Position numbers and translations under genes: made by a program. Positions 52,241 to 60,769 of a stretch of DNA of 64,000 bases are shown one piece after another (within the stretch, counting starts at the first letter, position 1; the number at the start of each line of letters is the position of its first letter). The notes beneath the pieces are model-generated. The model worked only from the letters and a program-made list of their open reading frames with translations, had not been told where the DNA came from and ran no database searches. Source of the stretch: Roseomonas sp. (GTDB taxonomy: Bacteria; Pseudomonadota; Alphaproteobacteria; Acetobacterales; Acetobacteraceae); contig JADCFN010000023.1 in assembly GCA_020249505.1 (NCBI GenBank), positions 1 through 64,000 on the forward strand, in the 5' to 3' direction.

Positions 52241-54385
52241 TCAGCCCGCCGCCTTGGCTTCCCGCCGCCGCGCTGTCAGCACAAATTCCGTATAGCCATT
52301 GGGCTGTTCGCGGCCCTTGAGCACCAGATCGCAAGCGCCCTTGAAGGCCGGGCCATCAAAGCCCGGCGCCATGGGGCGATAGGCCGCATCCCCGGCATTT
52401 TGCCGATCTACCACGCCCGCCATGCGCTTCATGGTTTCCATGACCTGCGCTTCGCTCACGACACCATGGCGGAGCCAATTGGCGATGTGCTGGCTGCTGA
52501 TGCGCAACGTCGCGCGGTCTTCCATCAGCCCGACATCATTGATGTCCGGCACCTTGGAACAGCCAACGCCCTGATCCACCCAGCGCACCACGTAGCCCAG
52601 AATGCCTTGCGCGTTATTGTCGAGCTCCGCCTGCACATCGGCGGGGGACCAGTTCGTGTCACGCGCCAGCGGTACGGTCAGGATATCATCCAACTTCGCA
52701 CGCCGGCCGCCCTTGGTGATTTCATCCTGCCGATCGGCCACGCTGACCTGATGGTAATGCAGCGCATGCAAGGTCGCTGCCGTGGGTGATGGCACCCAGG
52801 CGGTGGAAGCCCCCGCCTTGGGGTGGCCGATTTTCTGATCCAGCATCGCCGCCATGGCATCCGGCATGGCCCACATGCCCTTGCCGATCTGCGCGCGGCC
52901 ACGCAGCCCGCAGGCAAGGCCCGTGTCCACATTCCAATCCTCATAGGCCTTGATCCAGGCCGCGCCCTTCATGTCGTTCTTGCGAATGACAGCGCCGGCT
53001 TCCATGGCGGTGTGGATTTCATCGCCGGTGCGATCCAGGAAGCCCGTATTGATGAAGACCACGCGATCCTTGGCCGCTGCGATACAGGCTTTCAGATTCA
53101 CCGTGGTGCGGCGTTCCTCATCCATGATGCCCATCTTGAGCGTGGCGCGCTTCAGGCCCAGCGCATCTTCCACACGGGCAAAAAGCGTATCCGCCCAGGC
53201 CACTTCTTCCGGCCCATGCATCTTCGGCTTCACGATATAAACGCTGCCGGCGCGCGAATTCAGCCGCTTGCCGCGAATATCGTGCATAGCGATGACTGAC
53301 GTGCAGAAGGCATCCAGGATGGTTTCCGGCACCTCCGCCCCATCAAGCTTCACCGCATCAATCATCATGTGGTGGCCGACATTGCGCACCAGCATGACCG
53401 AACGGCCATGCAGCGTGATGGCGCCACCGGCCGGGCGCTGAAACACGCGGTCCGGATTGAGCCGGCGCACCATGGTCTTGCCGCCCTTCTCGAAGCTCGC
53501 TTCCAGATCGCCGCGCATCAGGCCCAGCCAATTGCGATAGACCGCGACCTTGTCTTCGGCATCAACGGCGGCGACGGAATCCTCGCAATCCTGAATGGTG
53601 GTCAGCGCGCTTTCTAGCGCCACATCGGCAATGCCTGCCGCATCGGTCTTGCCGATGGGATGCGTGCGGTCCAGCCGCACTTCGATATGCAGACCATTAT
53701 TGACGAAAAGCAGCGAAGACACCGCATGCGCTTCGCCCAGATAGCCCACGCATTGGCCAGGCCGCGCGAGGCCCGTCTTGCTGCCATCCTTCAGCGTCAC
53801 TTCCAAGGCGCCGCCTTCAATGCGGTAGCCCGTGGCATCGCTATGAGATCCCTTGGCGAGCGGCACGGCGCTATCCAGCACGCCGCGCGCATAGGCAATC
53901 ACTTTCGCCCCGCGTTCCGGGTCATAGCCCTTGCCGGAAGCAGTACCAGGAATGGCATCGGTGCCATAAAGCGCATCATACAGGCTGCCCCAGCGCGCAT
54001 TGGCCGCATTCAGCGCATAGCGTGCATTGGACACCGGCACGACAAGCTGCGGCCCGGCCATGGAGGCGATTTCCGCATCCACATCGGTGGTCGCGACGGT
54101 CACCTGCGCGGGCTCCGGCAACAGATAGCCGATTTCCTTCAGGAAGGCGGTATAGGCCGCCTGATCAATCGGCTTGGCGGGGTTGGCGCGGTGCCAGGCA
54201 TCAATCTTTTCTTGCAGGGCGTCGCGCTTCGCGAGCAGCGCAGCATTGGTCGGCACCATTTCACGCAGCGTGCGTTCCATCGCTTCCCAGAAGCGGGCGG
54301 GCTCCACGCCCGTGCCGGGCAGGGCTTCGGTTTCGATGAAATTCTTCAGAATGGGGGCAACGAAAAGCCCCTTTGATACAGACAT
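52241..54385 (-). CDS. glcB: Malate synthase G
   Basis: A 714-residue malate synthase of the G (GlcB) class, which condenses glyoxylate with acetyl-CoA. Class landmarks are [37 protein letters not shown] and [18 protein letters not shown], in the barrel core, plus a conserved C-terminal [13 protein letters not shown]. Length fits the 720-residue family. The frame is open far upstream, but the ATG at 54385 gives the standard N-terminus [11 protein letters not shown]; the extension runs antisense to the next gene. With an isocitrate lyase elsewhere it would complete the glyoxylate bypass. Confidence 0.95.
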   Translation of the reverse strand: MSVSKGLFVAPILKNFIETEALPGTGVEPARFWEAMERTLREMVPTNAALLAKRDALQEKIDAWHRANPAKPIDQAAYTAFLKEIGYLLPEPAQVTVATTDVDAEIASMAGPQLVVPVSNARYALNAANARWGSLYDALYGTDAIPGTASGKGYDPERGAKVIAYARGVLDSAVPLAKGSHSDATGYRIEGGALEVTLKDGSKTGLARPGQCVGYLGEAHAVSSLLFVNNGLHIEVRLDRTHPIGKTDAAGIADVALESALTTIQDCEDSVAAVDAEDKVAVYRNWLGLMRGDLEASFEKGGKTMVRRLNPDRVFQRPAGGAITLHGRSVMLVRNVGHHMMIDAVKLDGAEVPETILDAFCTSVIAMHDIRGKRLNSRAGSVYIVKPKMHGPEEVAWADTLFARVEDALGLKRATLKMGIMDEERRTTVNLKACIAAAKDRVVFINTGFLDRTGDEIHTAMEAGAVIRKNDMKGAAWIKAYEDWNVDTGLACGLRGRAQIGKGMWAMPDAMAAMLDQKIGHPKAGASTAWVPSPTAATLHALHYHQVSVADRQDEITKGGRRAKLDDILTVPLARDTNWSPADVQAELDNNAQGILGYVVRWVDQGVGCSKVPDINDVGLMEDRATLRISSQHIANWLRHGVVSEAQVMETMKRMAGVVDRQNAGDAAYRPMAPGFDGPAFKGACDLVLKGREQPNGYTEFVLTARRREAKAAG

Positions 54386-54541
54386 TGGAACGCTCCCGAA
54401 CAAGGGACGGGTCTTGGCCCGCCCGTAGAATCCGGAGGGTTCCATAAAAGGAAAGGGGCGGCGGGGCAAACCGGGCGGGGGCTTGCGGGAAGCGGCGGGC
54501 GGCGCAAGGCTGTGTGGGCAAAAACACGAGGAAACCGCATC

Positions 54542-56116
54542 ATGGCCTATACCCCGCCCCGTCACACTTCCCAGCATTGGCACGTCACGAAGCCTGCCGC
54601 TTCTGGCCGCAAGGGCATGGTGGCGTCCCAGGCGCGCGGCGCGGCCGAAGCGGGCGTCGCCATTCTGGAAGCCGGCGGCACGGCGGCCGATGCCGCGGTA
54701 GCCACGGCCTTTGCGCTGGCGACGCTGGAACCCTGGAATAGCGGCCTGGGCGGCATTGGCTTCGCGCAGGTGATGTCGCCGGGCGGCGCGGCCGAGACTT
54801 TTGATTTCGGCCCGGTTTCCCCGCGCGGCTTGAAGCCTTCCGCCTTCCCCATGACCGGCAAGATGAAGGCGGATCTTTTCACCTGGCCGGAGGTGCTGGA
54901 AGACCGCAATGTGCATGGCCCGCTTTCCTTTGCCATCCCCTCGGCGATTGCGGGCTATATGGAATTGCATGCGCGCCATGGCCGCATGCCGATCAAGGAT
55001 GTGCTGGCGCCGGCGGTGGCATTGGCCAAGCGCGGCCTGGCACAGGATTGGTTCACCACGCTGAAAGTGGCCAATTCCGCTTCCGTGCTGAAGCTTTATC
55101 CAGAATCCGCGCGCATCTACCTGCCGGGCGGGCTGCCGCCTGTGGCGCCCTATCAGGGATCGCCGGGCTTCTTCCAGCAGGGCAATCTGGCCGCCACGCT
55201 GGAACGCCTGGCCCATGCCGGGCTGGCTGATTTCTACACCGGCGATATTGCGGCTGCCATCGCTGCCGATTGCAAGGAAATGGGCGCCTTTGTCAGCGCC
55301 GAGGATTTGGCGCATTGCAAGGCGCGCGTGCTGCCGGCGCTTGAAGCCGCCTGGCGCGGCAAGCGGTTGTTCCTGGCCAATGGGTTGACGGCGGCGCCCA
55401 CGCTGATGCGCGTGCTGGAAGGCATGAAGGATGCGGATTTCTCGGGCAAGGCGCCTTCCGCCGCCTGGTATGCGCAATTGGCGCGCGTGATGCGCGCGGC
55501 CTATGCGGAACGCTTGGCAGGGCTTGGGGATGCAGAACCGAAAGCGGCCGAATCCTGTACCACCCATCTGACGGTCGCCGACAAGAACGGCATGATGGTC
55601 GCCATGACCACCACGCTGCTATCCAGCATGGGCAGCCGTGTGGTGCTGCCGAAATCGGGCGTGCTGATGAATAACGGCGTCATGTGGTTCGACCCACGCC
55701 CCGAAGCCGCCAATGCGCTGGCGCCGGGCAAACGGCCTCTTACCAATATGTGTCCTGTTATTGCCGCCGAGGGTGACAAGCCCGTGCTTGCCACGGGCGC
55801 TTCCGGTGGGCGGCGCATCATGGCGTCTGTCTTCCAGATGCTGTCTTTTGTTTCCGATTTCGGCATGGAACCGGAACAGGCCGCGCATCATCCGCGCCTT
55901 GATGTCTCGGCGCCCGAAGGTGTCACCGCCGATATCCGGCTGGGTGCGGAAACGCTGGCGGCCCTTGCGGCGGAAGATACGGTGACAGAGGTGGAACACG
56001 CGGTGCTGCCGGTGAATTTCGCCTGCCCCAATCTGATCCGCATCGGCGCCGACGGCACACGCACCGGCATTACCGATGTGATGAGCCCCTGGAGTGCGGC
56101 AATCGCCGAAGCGTAA
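54542..56116 (+). CDS. ggt: Gamma-glutamyltransferase family protein
   Basis: A 524-residue Ntn-hydrolase. The self-processing Thr is T340 in [11 protein letters not shown], giving a large and a small subunit after autocleavage, and [13 protein letters not shown] and [15 protein letters not shown] are characteristic. No signal peptide was seen, unlike periplasmic E. coli Ggt, so it may be cytoplasmic or exported by another route. The ATG at 54542 follows gaggaaac. It is divergent from glcB and 21 nt upstream of a peptide-type binding protein, suggesting use of gamma-glutamyl peptides such as glutathione. Confidence 0.87.
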   Translation: MAYTPPRHTSQHWHVTKPAASGRKGMVASQARGAAEAGVAILEAGGTAADAAVATAFALATLEPWNSGLGGIGFAQVMSPGGAAETFDFGPVSPRGLKPSAFPMTGKMKADLFTWPEVLEDRNVHGPLSFAIPSAIAGYMELHARHGRMPIKDVLAPAVALAKRGLAQDWFTTLKVANSASVLKLYPESARIYLPGGLPPVAPYQGSPGFFQQGNLAATLERLAHAGLADFYTGDIAAAIAADCKEMGAFVSAEDLAHCKARVLPALEAAWRGKRLFLANGLTAAPTLMRVLEGMKDADFSGKAPSAAWYAQLARVMRAAYAERLAGLGDAEPKAAESCTTHLTVADKNGMMVAMTTTLLSSMGSRVVLPKSGVLMNNGVMWFDPRPEAANALAPGKRPLTNMCPVIAAEGDKPVLATGASGGRRIMASVFQMLSFVSDFGMEPEQAAHHPRLDVSAPEGVTADIRLGAETLAALAAEDTVTEVEHAVLPVNFACPNLIRIGADGTRTGITDVMSPWSAAIAEA

Positions 56117-56137
56117 ACCAAAACAAAGGAAACGCCC

Positions 56138-57733
56138 ATGAAACGTCGTCATTTGCTGCAAGGGGCCGCGGCGCTTGCCGGGGCCTCGGGCTTTGCCGCG
56201 CCTTTACTGGCGCAACCCGCGCGCACCGCCACGCTGCGCTTCGTGCCGCAGGCCAATCTGACCGCGCTTGACCCCATCTGGACCAGCGCGATTGTCACGC
56301 AAATGCATGGCTATCATGTCTACGACACGCTCTATGCTGTGGATGGCCAGCAGCGCGCCCGCCCGCAAATGGCCGCCGGTCATGAGGTTTCCGCCGATGG
56401 CCGCGTGTGGCGCATCAGGCTGCGTGAGGGCTTGTTCTTTCATGATGGCGAACCGGTGCGCGCTGCCGATTGCGCCGCATCACTCGCGCGCTGGTCGCGG
56501 CGTGATGCCTTCGGGCAAATCCTGGCCGCGCAGGTGGATGAATGGCGCGCCGTGGATGATCGCACGCTGGAAATTCGCCTGAAGCGCCCCTTCCCGCTTT
56601 TGCTCGATGCCTTGGCGAAACCCGATTCCAACGTGCCCTTCATCATGCCGGAGCGCTTGGCCAGAACCGATGCCAGCACGCAGGTCAGCGAAATGATCGG
56701 CAGCGGCCCCTATCGCTTCATGCGCGACGAATTCGTCTCTGGCAGTCGCGTGGTTTATATGCGCAATGACCGCTATCGCCCGCGTGATGAGGCATCGGAT
56801 TGGGCGTCCGGCGGTAAGGTCGCGCATTTTCCGCGCATTGAATGGCATATCCTGCCCGACCCCGCGACGGCGGCAGCGGCATTGCAATCGGGCGAGGTTG
56901 ACTGGTTGGAACAGCCTTTGGCCGATCTGGTGCCGACGCTGCAGCGAAACCGCAATATCGAAGTCGGCATTCTGAACCCGACCGGCTTGATGAGCATCAT
57001 GCGCTTGAACCATCTGCAAGCGCCCTTCAATAATTTGCGCGTGCGCCAGGCCGTGGCTTTGGCGGTGGATCAGGCGGATTACATGCGTTCCACCCTCGGT
57101 GATGATCGTAGTATTTGGCAGGAATGCCGCAGCCTGTTTCCCTGCGGCACGCCTTATGGCGTTGAGGATCTTTCGGCGCTGAATGCCCCACCGCGCAGCC
57201 TGGATCGCGCCCGCGCCGCGCTGCAAGCGAGCGGCTATAATGGTGAGAAGGTTGTCATCATCAACCCGACCGATTTCCCGCTTATTGGCCCGCATGGGCA
57301 GGTGACGGCGGATCGGCTGCGCCGCATTGGCATGAATGTGGAGCTGGCGGAAACCGATTGGGGCACGGTGGTGCAACGTCGTGTACGCACCGAACCCGCC
57401 GATCGCGGCGGTTGGAGTATTTTCCACACCTATGGATCGTCACTGGCCTATCTGAACCCGGCGGTGAGTTCGCTGGTGAAGGGGCCGGGCGCGACCGGCT
57501 GGTTTGGCTGGTATGACAGCCCAGCGATGCAGGAACGCATCCAGGCCTGGTTTGATGCGCCGGATGCCGCGCGGCAAAAGGCGCTTGCGGATGAGATCAA
57601 TAAGCGCGCGCAGGATGATGTGGCGACCATCCCGCTCGGCCAATTCCGCATCCGCAGCGCCTGGCGGCGCAGCATCACCGGGCTTGCCCAGGGCAGCATG
57701 CCCTATCCTTGGGGTGTGCGGCCGGCTGGCTAA
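56138..57733 (+). CDS. ABC transporter substrate-binding protein, peptide type
   Basis: A 531-residue SBP_bac_5 (DppA/OppA-like) protein. KRRHLLQGAAALAGASGF at the N-terminus is a Tat-like signal with twin Arg, followed by AQPARTATLRFVPQANLTALDP, the family start. QADYMRSTLGDDRS in the middle and the C-terminal IPLGQFRIRSAW are family-like. It follows the ggt gene by 21 nt, with no permease or ATPase adjacent. It might bind a gamma-glutamyl peptide or glutathione; this is inference from position. Confidence 0.87.
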   Translation: MKRRHLLQGAAALAGASGFAAPLLAQPARTATLRFVPQANLTALDPIWTSAIVTQMHGYHVYDTLYAVDGQQRARPQMAAGHEVSADGRVWRIRLREGLFFHDGEPVRAADCAASLARWSRRDAFGQILAAQVDEWRAVDDRTLEIRLKRPFPLLLDALAKPDSNVPFIMPERLARTDASTQVSEMIGSGPYRFMRDEFVSGSRVVYMRNDRYRPRDEASDWASGGKVAHFPRIEWHILPDPATAAAALQSGEVDWLEQPLADLVPTLQRNRNIEVGILNPTGLMSIMRLNHLQAPFNNLRVRQAVALAVDQADYMRSTLGDDRSIWQECRSLFPCGTPYGVEDLSALNAPPRSLDRARAALQASGYNGEKVVIINPTDFPLIGPHGQVTADRLRRIGMNVELAETDWGTVVQRRVRTEPADRGGWSIFHTYGSSLAYLNPAVSSLVKGPGATGWFGWYDSPAMQERIQAWFDAPDAARQKALADEINKRAQDDVATIPLGQFRIRSAWRRSITGLAQGSMPYPWGVRPAG

Positions 57734-57777
57734 GCATTTTCAAGCCAAGTGGAATCACTTGGTGACTAAGAAAATGC
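57734..57777. repeat. Palindromic intergenic repeat
   Basis: The first base after the stop codon begins gcattttc (57734-57741), exactly paired with gaaaatgc (57770-57777), and inside lie ccaagtg (57745-57751) and cacttgg (57756-57762) around a 4-nt loop. This two-level hairpin resembles dispersed intergenic repeats found in alphaproteobacteria. It may also terminate the ABC gene transcript, though no T-run follows. Confidence 0.6.
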
Positions 57778-57790
57778 GATCAAACAAGTT

Positions 57791-57836
57791 TTTAGTGGGT
57801 TGCCCATGAACTAAGGTGAATGGGCAACACACTAAA
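57791..57836 (-). terminator. Probable terminator hairpin after the molybdoenzyme gene
   Basis: Arms of 17 nt (57791-57807 and 57820-57836) are inverted repeats with a single mismatch and a 12-nt loop. They begin directly at the stop codon of the minus-strand gene, and on that strand an A-rich stretch follows, so this is either a terminator lacking a T-run or an mRNA-stabilising hairpin. Confidence 0.5.
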
Positions 57837-60152
57837 TCAGGCGGCTTGTTTCGACCGCAAGGCACGCCAGACCGCTTCCGGCGTGATCGGCATATCAATA
57901 TGCGCAACGCCAAGCGCATCACAGACCGCTGAGATGATGGCGGGCGGCGCACCGCAAGCGCCTCCCTCACCGGCGCCCTTCACGCCAAGATCATTGGATG
58001 GGCAAGGCACCACATTCAGATCGAGGTTGAAGGAAGGCGCATCACCGGCGCGCGGCATGCAGTAATCCTGGAAAGTTGCGGTCAGGAATTGGCCGCTTTC
58101 CGGATCATATTGCGCATGTTCCAGCATGGCCTGGCCAATGCCGGCCATGATGCCGCCATGGCATTGGCCATGCACCAGCATGGGATTGATGGGCACGCCA
58201 ACATCATCCACCGCCGCGTAATTGGCGATGGAGACTTCACCGGTGGTGGGGTCAATCTCCACCTCCGCAACATGGCAGCCATTGGGGAAATTGCATTCTG
58301 TGTCGCGGGTATAGATCAGTTGTTCGTCAAGCCCCGGCGTTTCTCCCGGCGGCAAGCGCGCGGGGTCATGCGCGGCGGCGATCACCGCGGGCCAGCTTGT
58401 GGCGATATCGGTCCCCGCCACGCTGAAACGGCCATTGATGAATTCAATATCCGCCACACCCGCTTCCAGCAGATGCGCGGCGATGCGCTTGGCCTTTTCA
58501 ACGATAAGCGTGGCAGCACGGCTCGTGGCAACCCCGCCCATCTGAGATGAACGCGACCCACCCGTGCCGCCACCCTTCAGCACCACATCCGAATCACCCT
58601 GCACCAGATCAATCGATTCAAAAGCCAGGCCGAGTTTTTCCGAAAGGATTTGCGCAAAGGCCGTTTCATGCCCCTGCCCATGGCTGAACGTGCCAACCGT
58701 AAGCTTGGCGCGGCCCTCAGGCGTCAACGCCACACGCGCCCACTCAAAAGGCTGCCCGCCTGACGCTTCAATGAAATAGCCAAGGCCAATGCCGCGTAGC
58801 TTCCCGTGCTTGGCGGCTTCCGCGCGTCGTGCGGCAAAACCCTGCCAATCGGCCAGGTTCAGCGCCATATCCTGGGTTTCCGCGAAGCGCCCGGAATCGA
58901 TCACATTGCCCGCGACATTGCGATAGGGGATTTGATCCGGGCGGATGTAATTGCGGCGGCGAATTTCTTCCCGCCCAATGCCGAAAGCCGCAGCGCCCTG
59001 ATCAAATAATCTTTCCAGCACATAGGCAGTTTCAGGCCGGCCGGCGCCGCGATAGGCATCGGTCGGCACCGTATTGGTAAACACACAGCGCACCTGCACA
59101 TTCAAGGCCTGAATGTCATAGACCGTGCCATTGATGCGCCCGCCCGCCATGGTGGGCACGCGCGGGCCAAAATCAAGCAAATAGGCGCCCATGGCGGCGA
59201 GTGTGCGAATGCGCACGCCAATCGCTTTCGCGTTTTCATCAAAAGCCATTTCGGCATGCGTCACATGGTCGCGCCCATGCGGGTCTGACAGGAAGGTCTC
59301 GGTCCGGCCCGCGCGCCATTTCACCGGACGGCCCAACTTGCGCGCCGCCCACAGCACCATGGCGCTTTCCGGAAACAGCTTGCCGCGCAAGCCAAAGCCA
59401 CCACCGACATCGGGCGAAATGACTCGGATTTTTTCAAGAGGAACCTTGAAGACCAGCTTCGCCAGATTGTCGCGCACCTTGACCGCGCCCTGGGATGGCG
59501 AGACCAGAGTCCAACGTTCCCCATCCCAATCGCCGAGGGCGACACGCGGTTCCATGGGATTGCCGACCACGCGGTTCTGCACCAGATCAACCGCCACGAT
59601 ACGCGCGGCCTTGCCAAAAGCTTCATCCGCTTCCGCGGCGCGGCCACTATCCCAATGGACGCAGAGATTGCTACCCTGCTCTTCCCAAATCACCGGCGCG
59701 TCAGCATCAAGCGCCTTGCCTGTTTCGGTAATGCTCGGCAGGGTTTCATAGTCAATCTGGATCAGTTCGGCGGCATCCATTGCCTGATCGCGGGTTTCGG
59801 CGACCACCAGCGCCACCGGGTCGCCGACATAGCGCACGCGTTCAGTTTGCAGGATATGGCGTGTGGGCGCGAAAAGCGGCTTGTCCTTGCCGGGGACTTC
59901 CACCTGCACCGGCAGCGCGCCAACACCATCCGCAATCGCGTCATGCCCTGTCAGCACCGCCAGCACGCCAGGCGCGGCGCGCGCTTCGCTGACATCCATG
60001 GAGAGAATGCGCGCATGGGCGTGCGGGGAACGCAGCACCACCGCATGCGCCTGGCCGGGGCGGTTCATATCATCCGTATAGGTGCCGCGCCCTGTCAGCA
60101 GCCGCACATCTTCCTTGCGCCGTACCGGTTGACCAATGCCGAACTTATGCAT
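57837..60152 (-). CDS. Xanthine dehydrogenase-family molybdopterin-binding subunit
   Basis: A 771-residue molybdenum hydroxylase large subunit (CoxL-like, form II). The family markers AYRGAGRPE, GGGFGLRGK and the catalytic Glu in KGAGEGGACG are present, and RRKEDVRLLTGRGTYTDD is the normal N-terminus. These enzymes hydroxylate heteroaromatic rings or purines and need a FAD and a [2Fe-2S] subunit; neither is adjacent. It is the last gene of the hyuB-hyuA-isochorismatase-like run, 3 nt after the preceding gene, and ends at a hairpin. Substrate unknown. Confidence 0.9.
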   Translation of the reverse strand: MHKFGIGQPVRRKEDVRLLTGRGTYTDDMNRPGQAHAVVLRSPHAHARILSMDVSEARAAPGVLAVLTGHDAIADGVGALPVQVEVPGKDKPLFAPTRHILQTERVRYVGDPVALVVAETRDQAMDAAELIQIDYETLPSITETGKALDADAPVIWEEQGSNLCVHWDSGRAAEADEAFGKAARIVAVDLVQNRVVGNPMEPRVALGDWDGERWTLVSPSQGAVKVRDNLAKLVFKVPLEKIRVISPDVGGGFGLRGKLFPESAMVLWAARKLGRPVKWRAGRTETFLSDPHGRDHVTHAEMAFDENAKAIGVRIRTLAAMGAYLLDFGPRVPTMAGGRINGTVYDIQALNVQVRCVFTNTVPTDAYRGAGRPETAYVLERLFDQGAAAFGIGREEIRRRNYIRPDQIPYRNVAGNVIDSGRFAETQDMALNLADWQGFAARRAEAAKHGKLRGIGLGYFIEASGGQPFEWARVALTPEGRAKLTVGTFSHGQGHETAFAQILSEKLGLAFESIDLVQGDSDVVLKGGGTGGSRSSQMGGVATSRAATLIVEKAKRIAAHLLEAGVADIEFINGRFSVAGTDIATSWPAVIAAAHDPARLPPGETPGLDEQLIYTRDTECNFPNGCHVAEVEIDPTTGEVSIANYAAVDDVGVPINPMLVHGQCHGGIMAGIGQAMLEHAQYDPESGQFLTATFQDYCMPRAGDAPSFNLDLNVVPCPSNDLGVKGAGEGGACGAPPAIISAVCDALGVAHIDMPITPEAVWRALRSKQAA

Positions 60153-60155
60153 GAC

Positions 60156-60767
60156 CTACTTCCCCGTTATTTCCTGCAAAGCCTGAGCGATTGAGGTGAT
60201 GAGCGCGACCGGACGCAACCCTTCAATCGCCGCCTGATGCACGCCAGCGGAAAACGCAGCGCAGCCATCTTCCAGCACGGTCACCTCGAATTCGCGCACA
60301 TGCGCGCCGCGCACGGTGGAAGCGACACCGCCATTGGTGACAATGCCCGCGACCAATAGCTTGCGAATGCCGGCCTTGCGCAATGCCCATTCCAGGCGCG
60401 AATTCCAAAAAGCATCATAGCCGATTTTCTCGACCATCAGATCGGATGGCGCCAATTCATCCACCAAAGCCTGTCCCCAGGATGCCGGCGCGAAATCCCC
60501 TTTGCGAAGGAAGGGCCGCATTTGCTTGAGGTGCTCCGCAATGAAGGGCTCGCCCCCCTTACCAGGCACCAGAGTGAAATGGGTGGAGGCGATCCAGCCA
60601 CCTTTTGCGCGCATGGCCTGACACAGCGGCGCAAGCCGTGCGGGCAGTGCTGCGATGGTCGCGTCACCTTGCCCGCCGCGCGCATAAGCACCCTTGGGGT
60701 GGATGAAATCATTCTGCAAATCACAGAGCAGCAAAGCAGTTTCGCTGATGGGAATGGCGCCGGCCAT
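60156..60767 (-). CDS. Isochorismatase-fold hydrolase with Gly in the Cys position
   Basis: A 203-residue protein of the isochorismatase-like (cysteine hydrolase) family. D16 in CDLQNDF and K114 in VEKIGYDAF are in place, but the third triad position, Cys in TNVCV of amidases, is Gly147 in TNGGVAST. True isochorismatases such as EntB and PhzD also have Gly there, so an enol-ether or unknown hydrolase, not an N-carbamoyl amidase, is suggested. Starts at 60773 (GTG) and 60770 are also possible; 60767 has the best ribosome-site spacing. It overlaps or abuts hyuA. Confidence 0.8.
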   Translation of the reverse strand: MAGAIPISETALLLCDLQNDFIHPKGAYARGGQGDATIAALPARLAPLCQAMRAKGGWIASTHFTLVPGKGGEPFIAEHLKQMRPFLRKGDFAPASWGQALVDELAPSDLMVEKIGYDAFWNSRLEWALRKAGIRKLLVAGIVTNGGVASTVRGAHVREFEVTVLEDGCAAFSAGVHQAAIEGLRPVALITSIAQALQEITGK

Positions 60768-60769
60768 CA

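Noticed and set aside
54386-55567. Frame upstream of glcB stays open for about 394 codons
   Set aside because: It runs antisense to the ggt gene, is basic and low in complexity, and the ATG at 54385 gives the standard malate synthase N-terminus.
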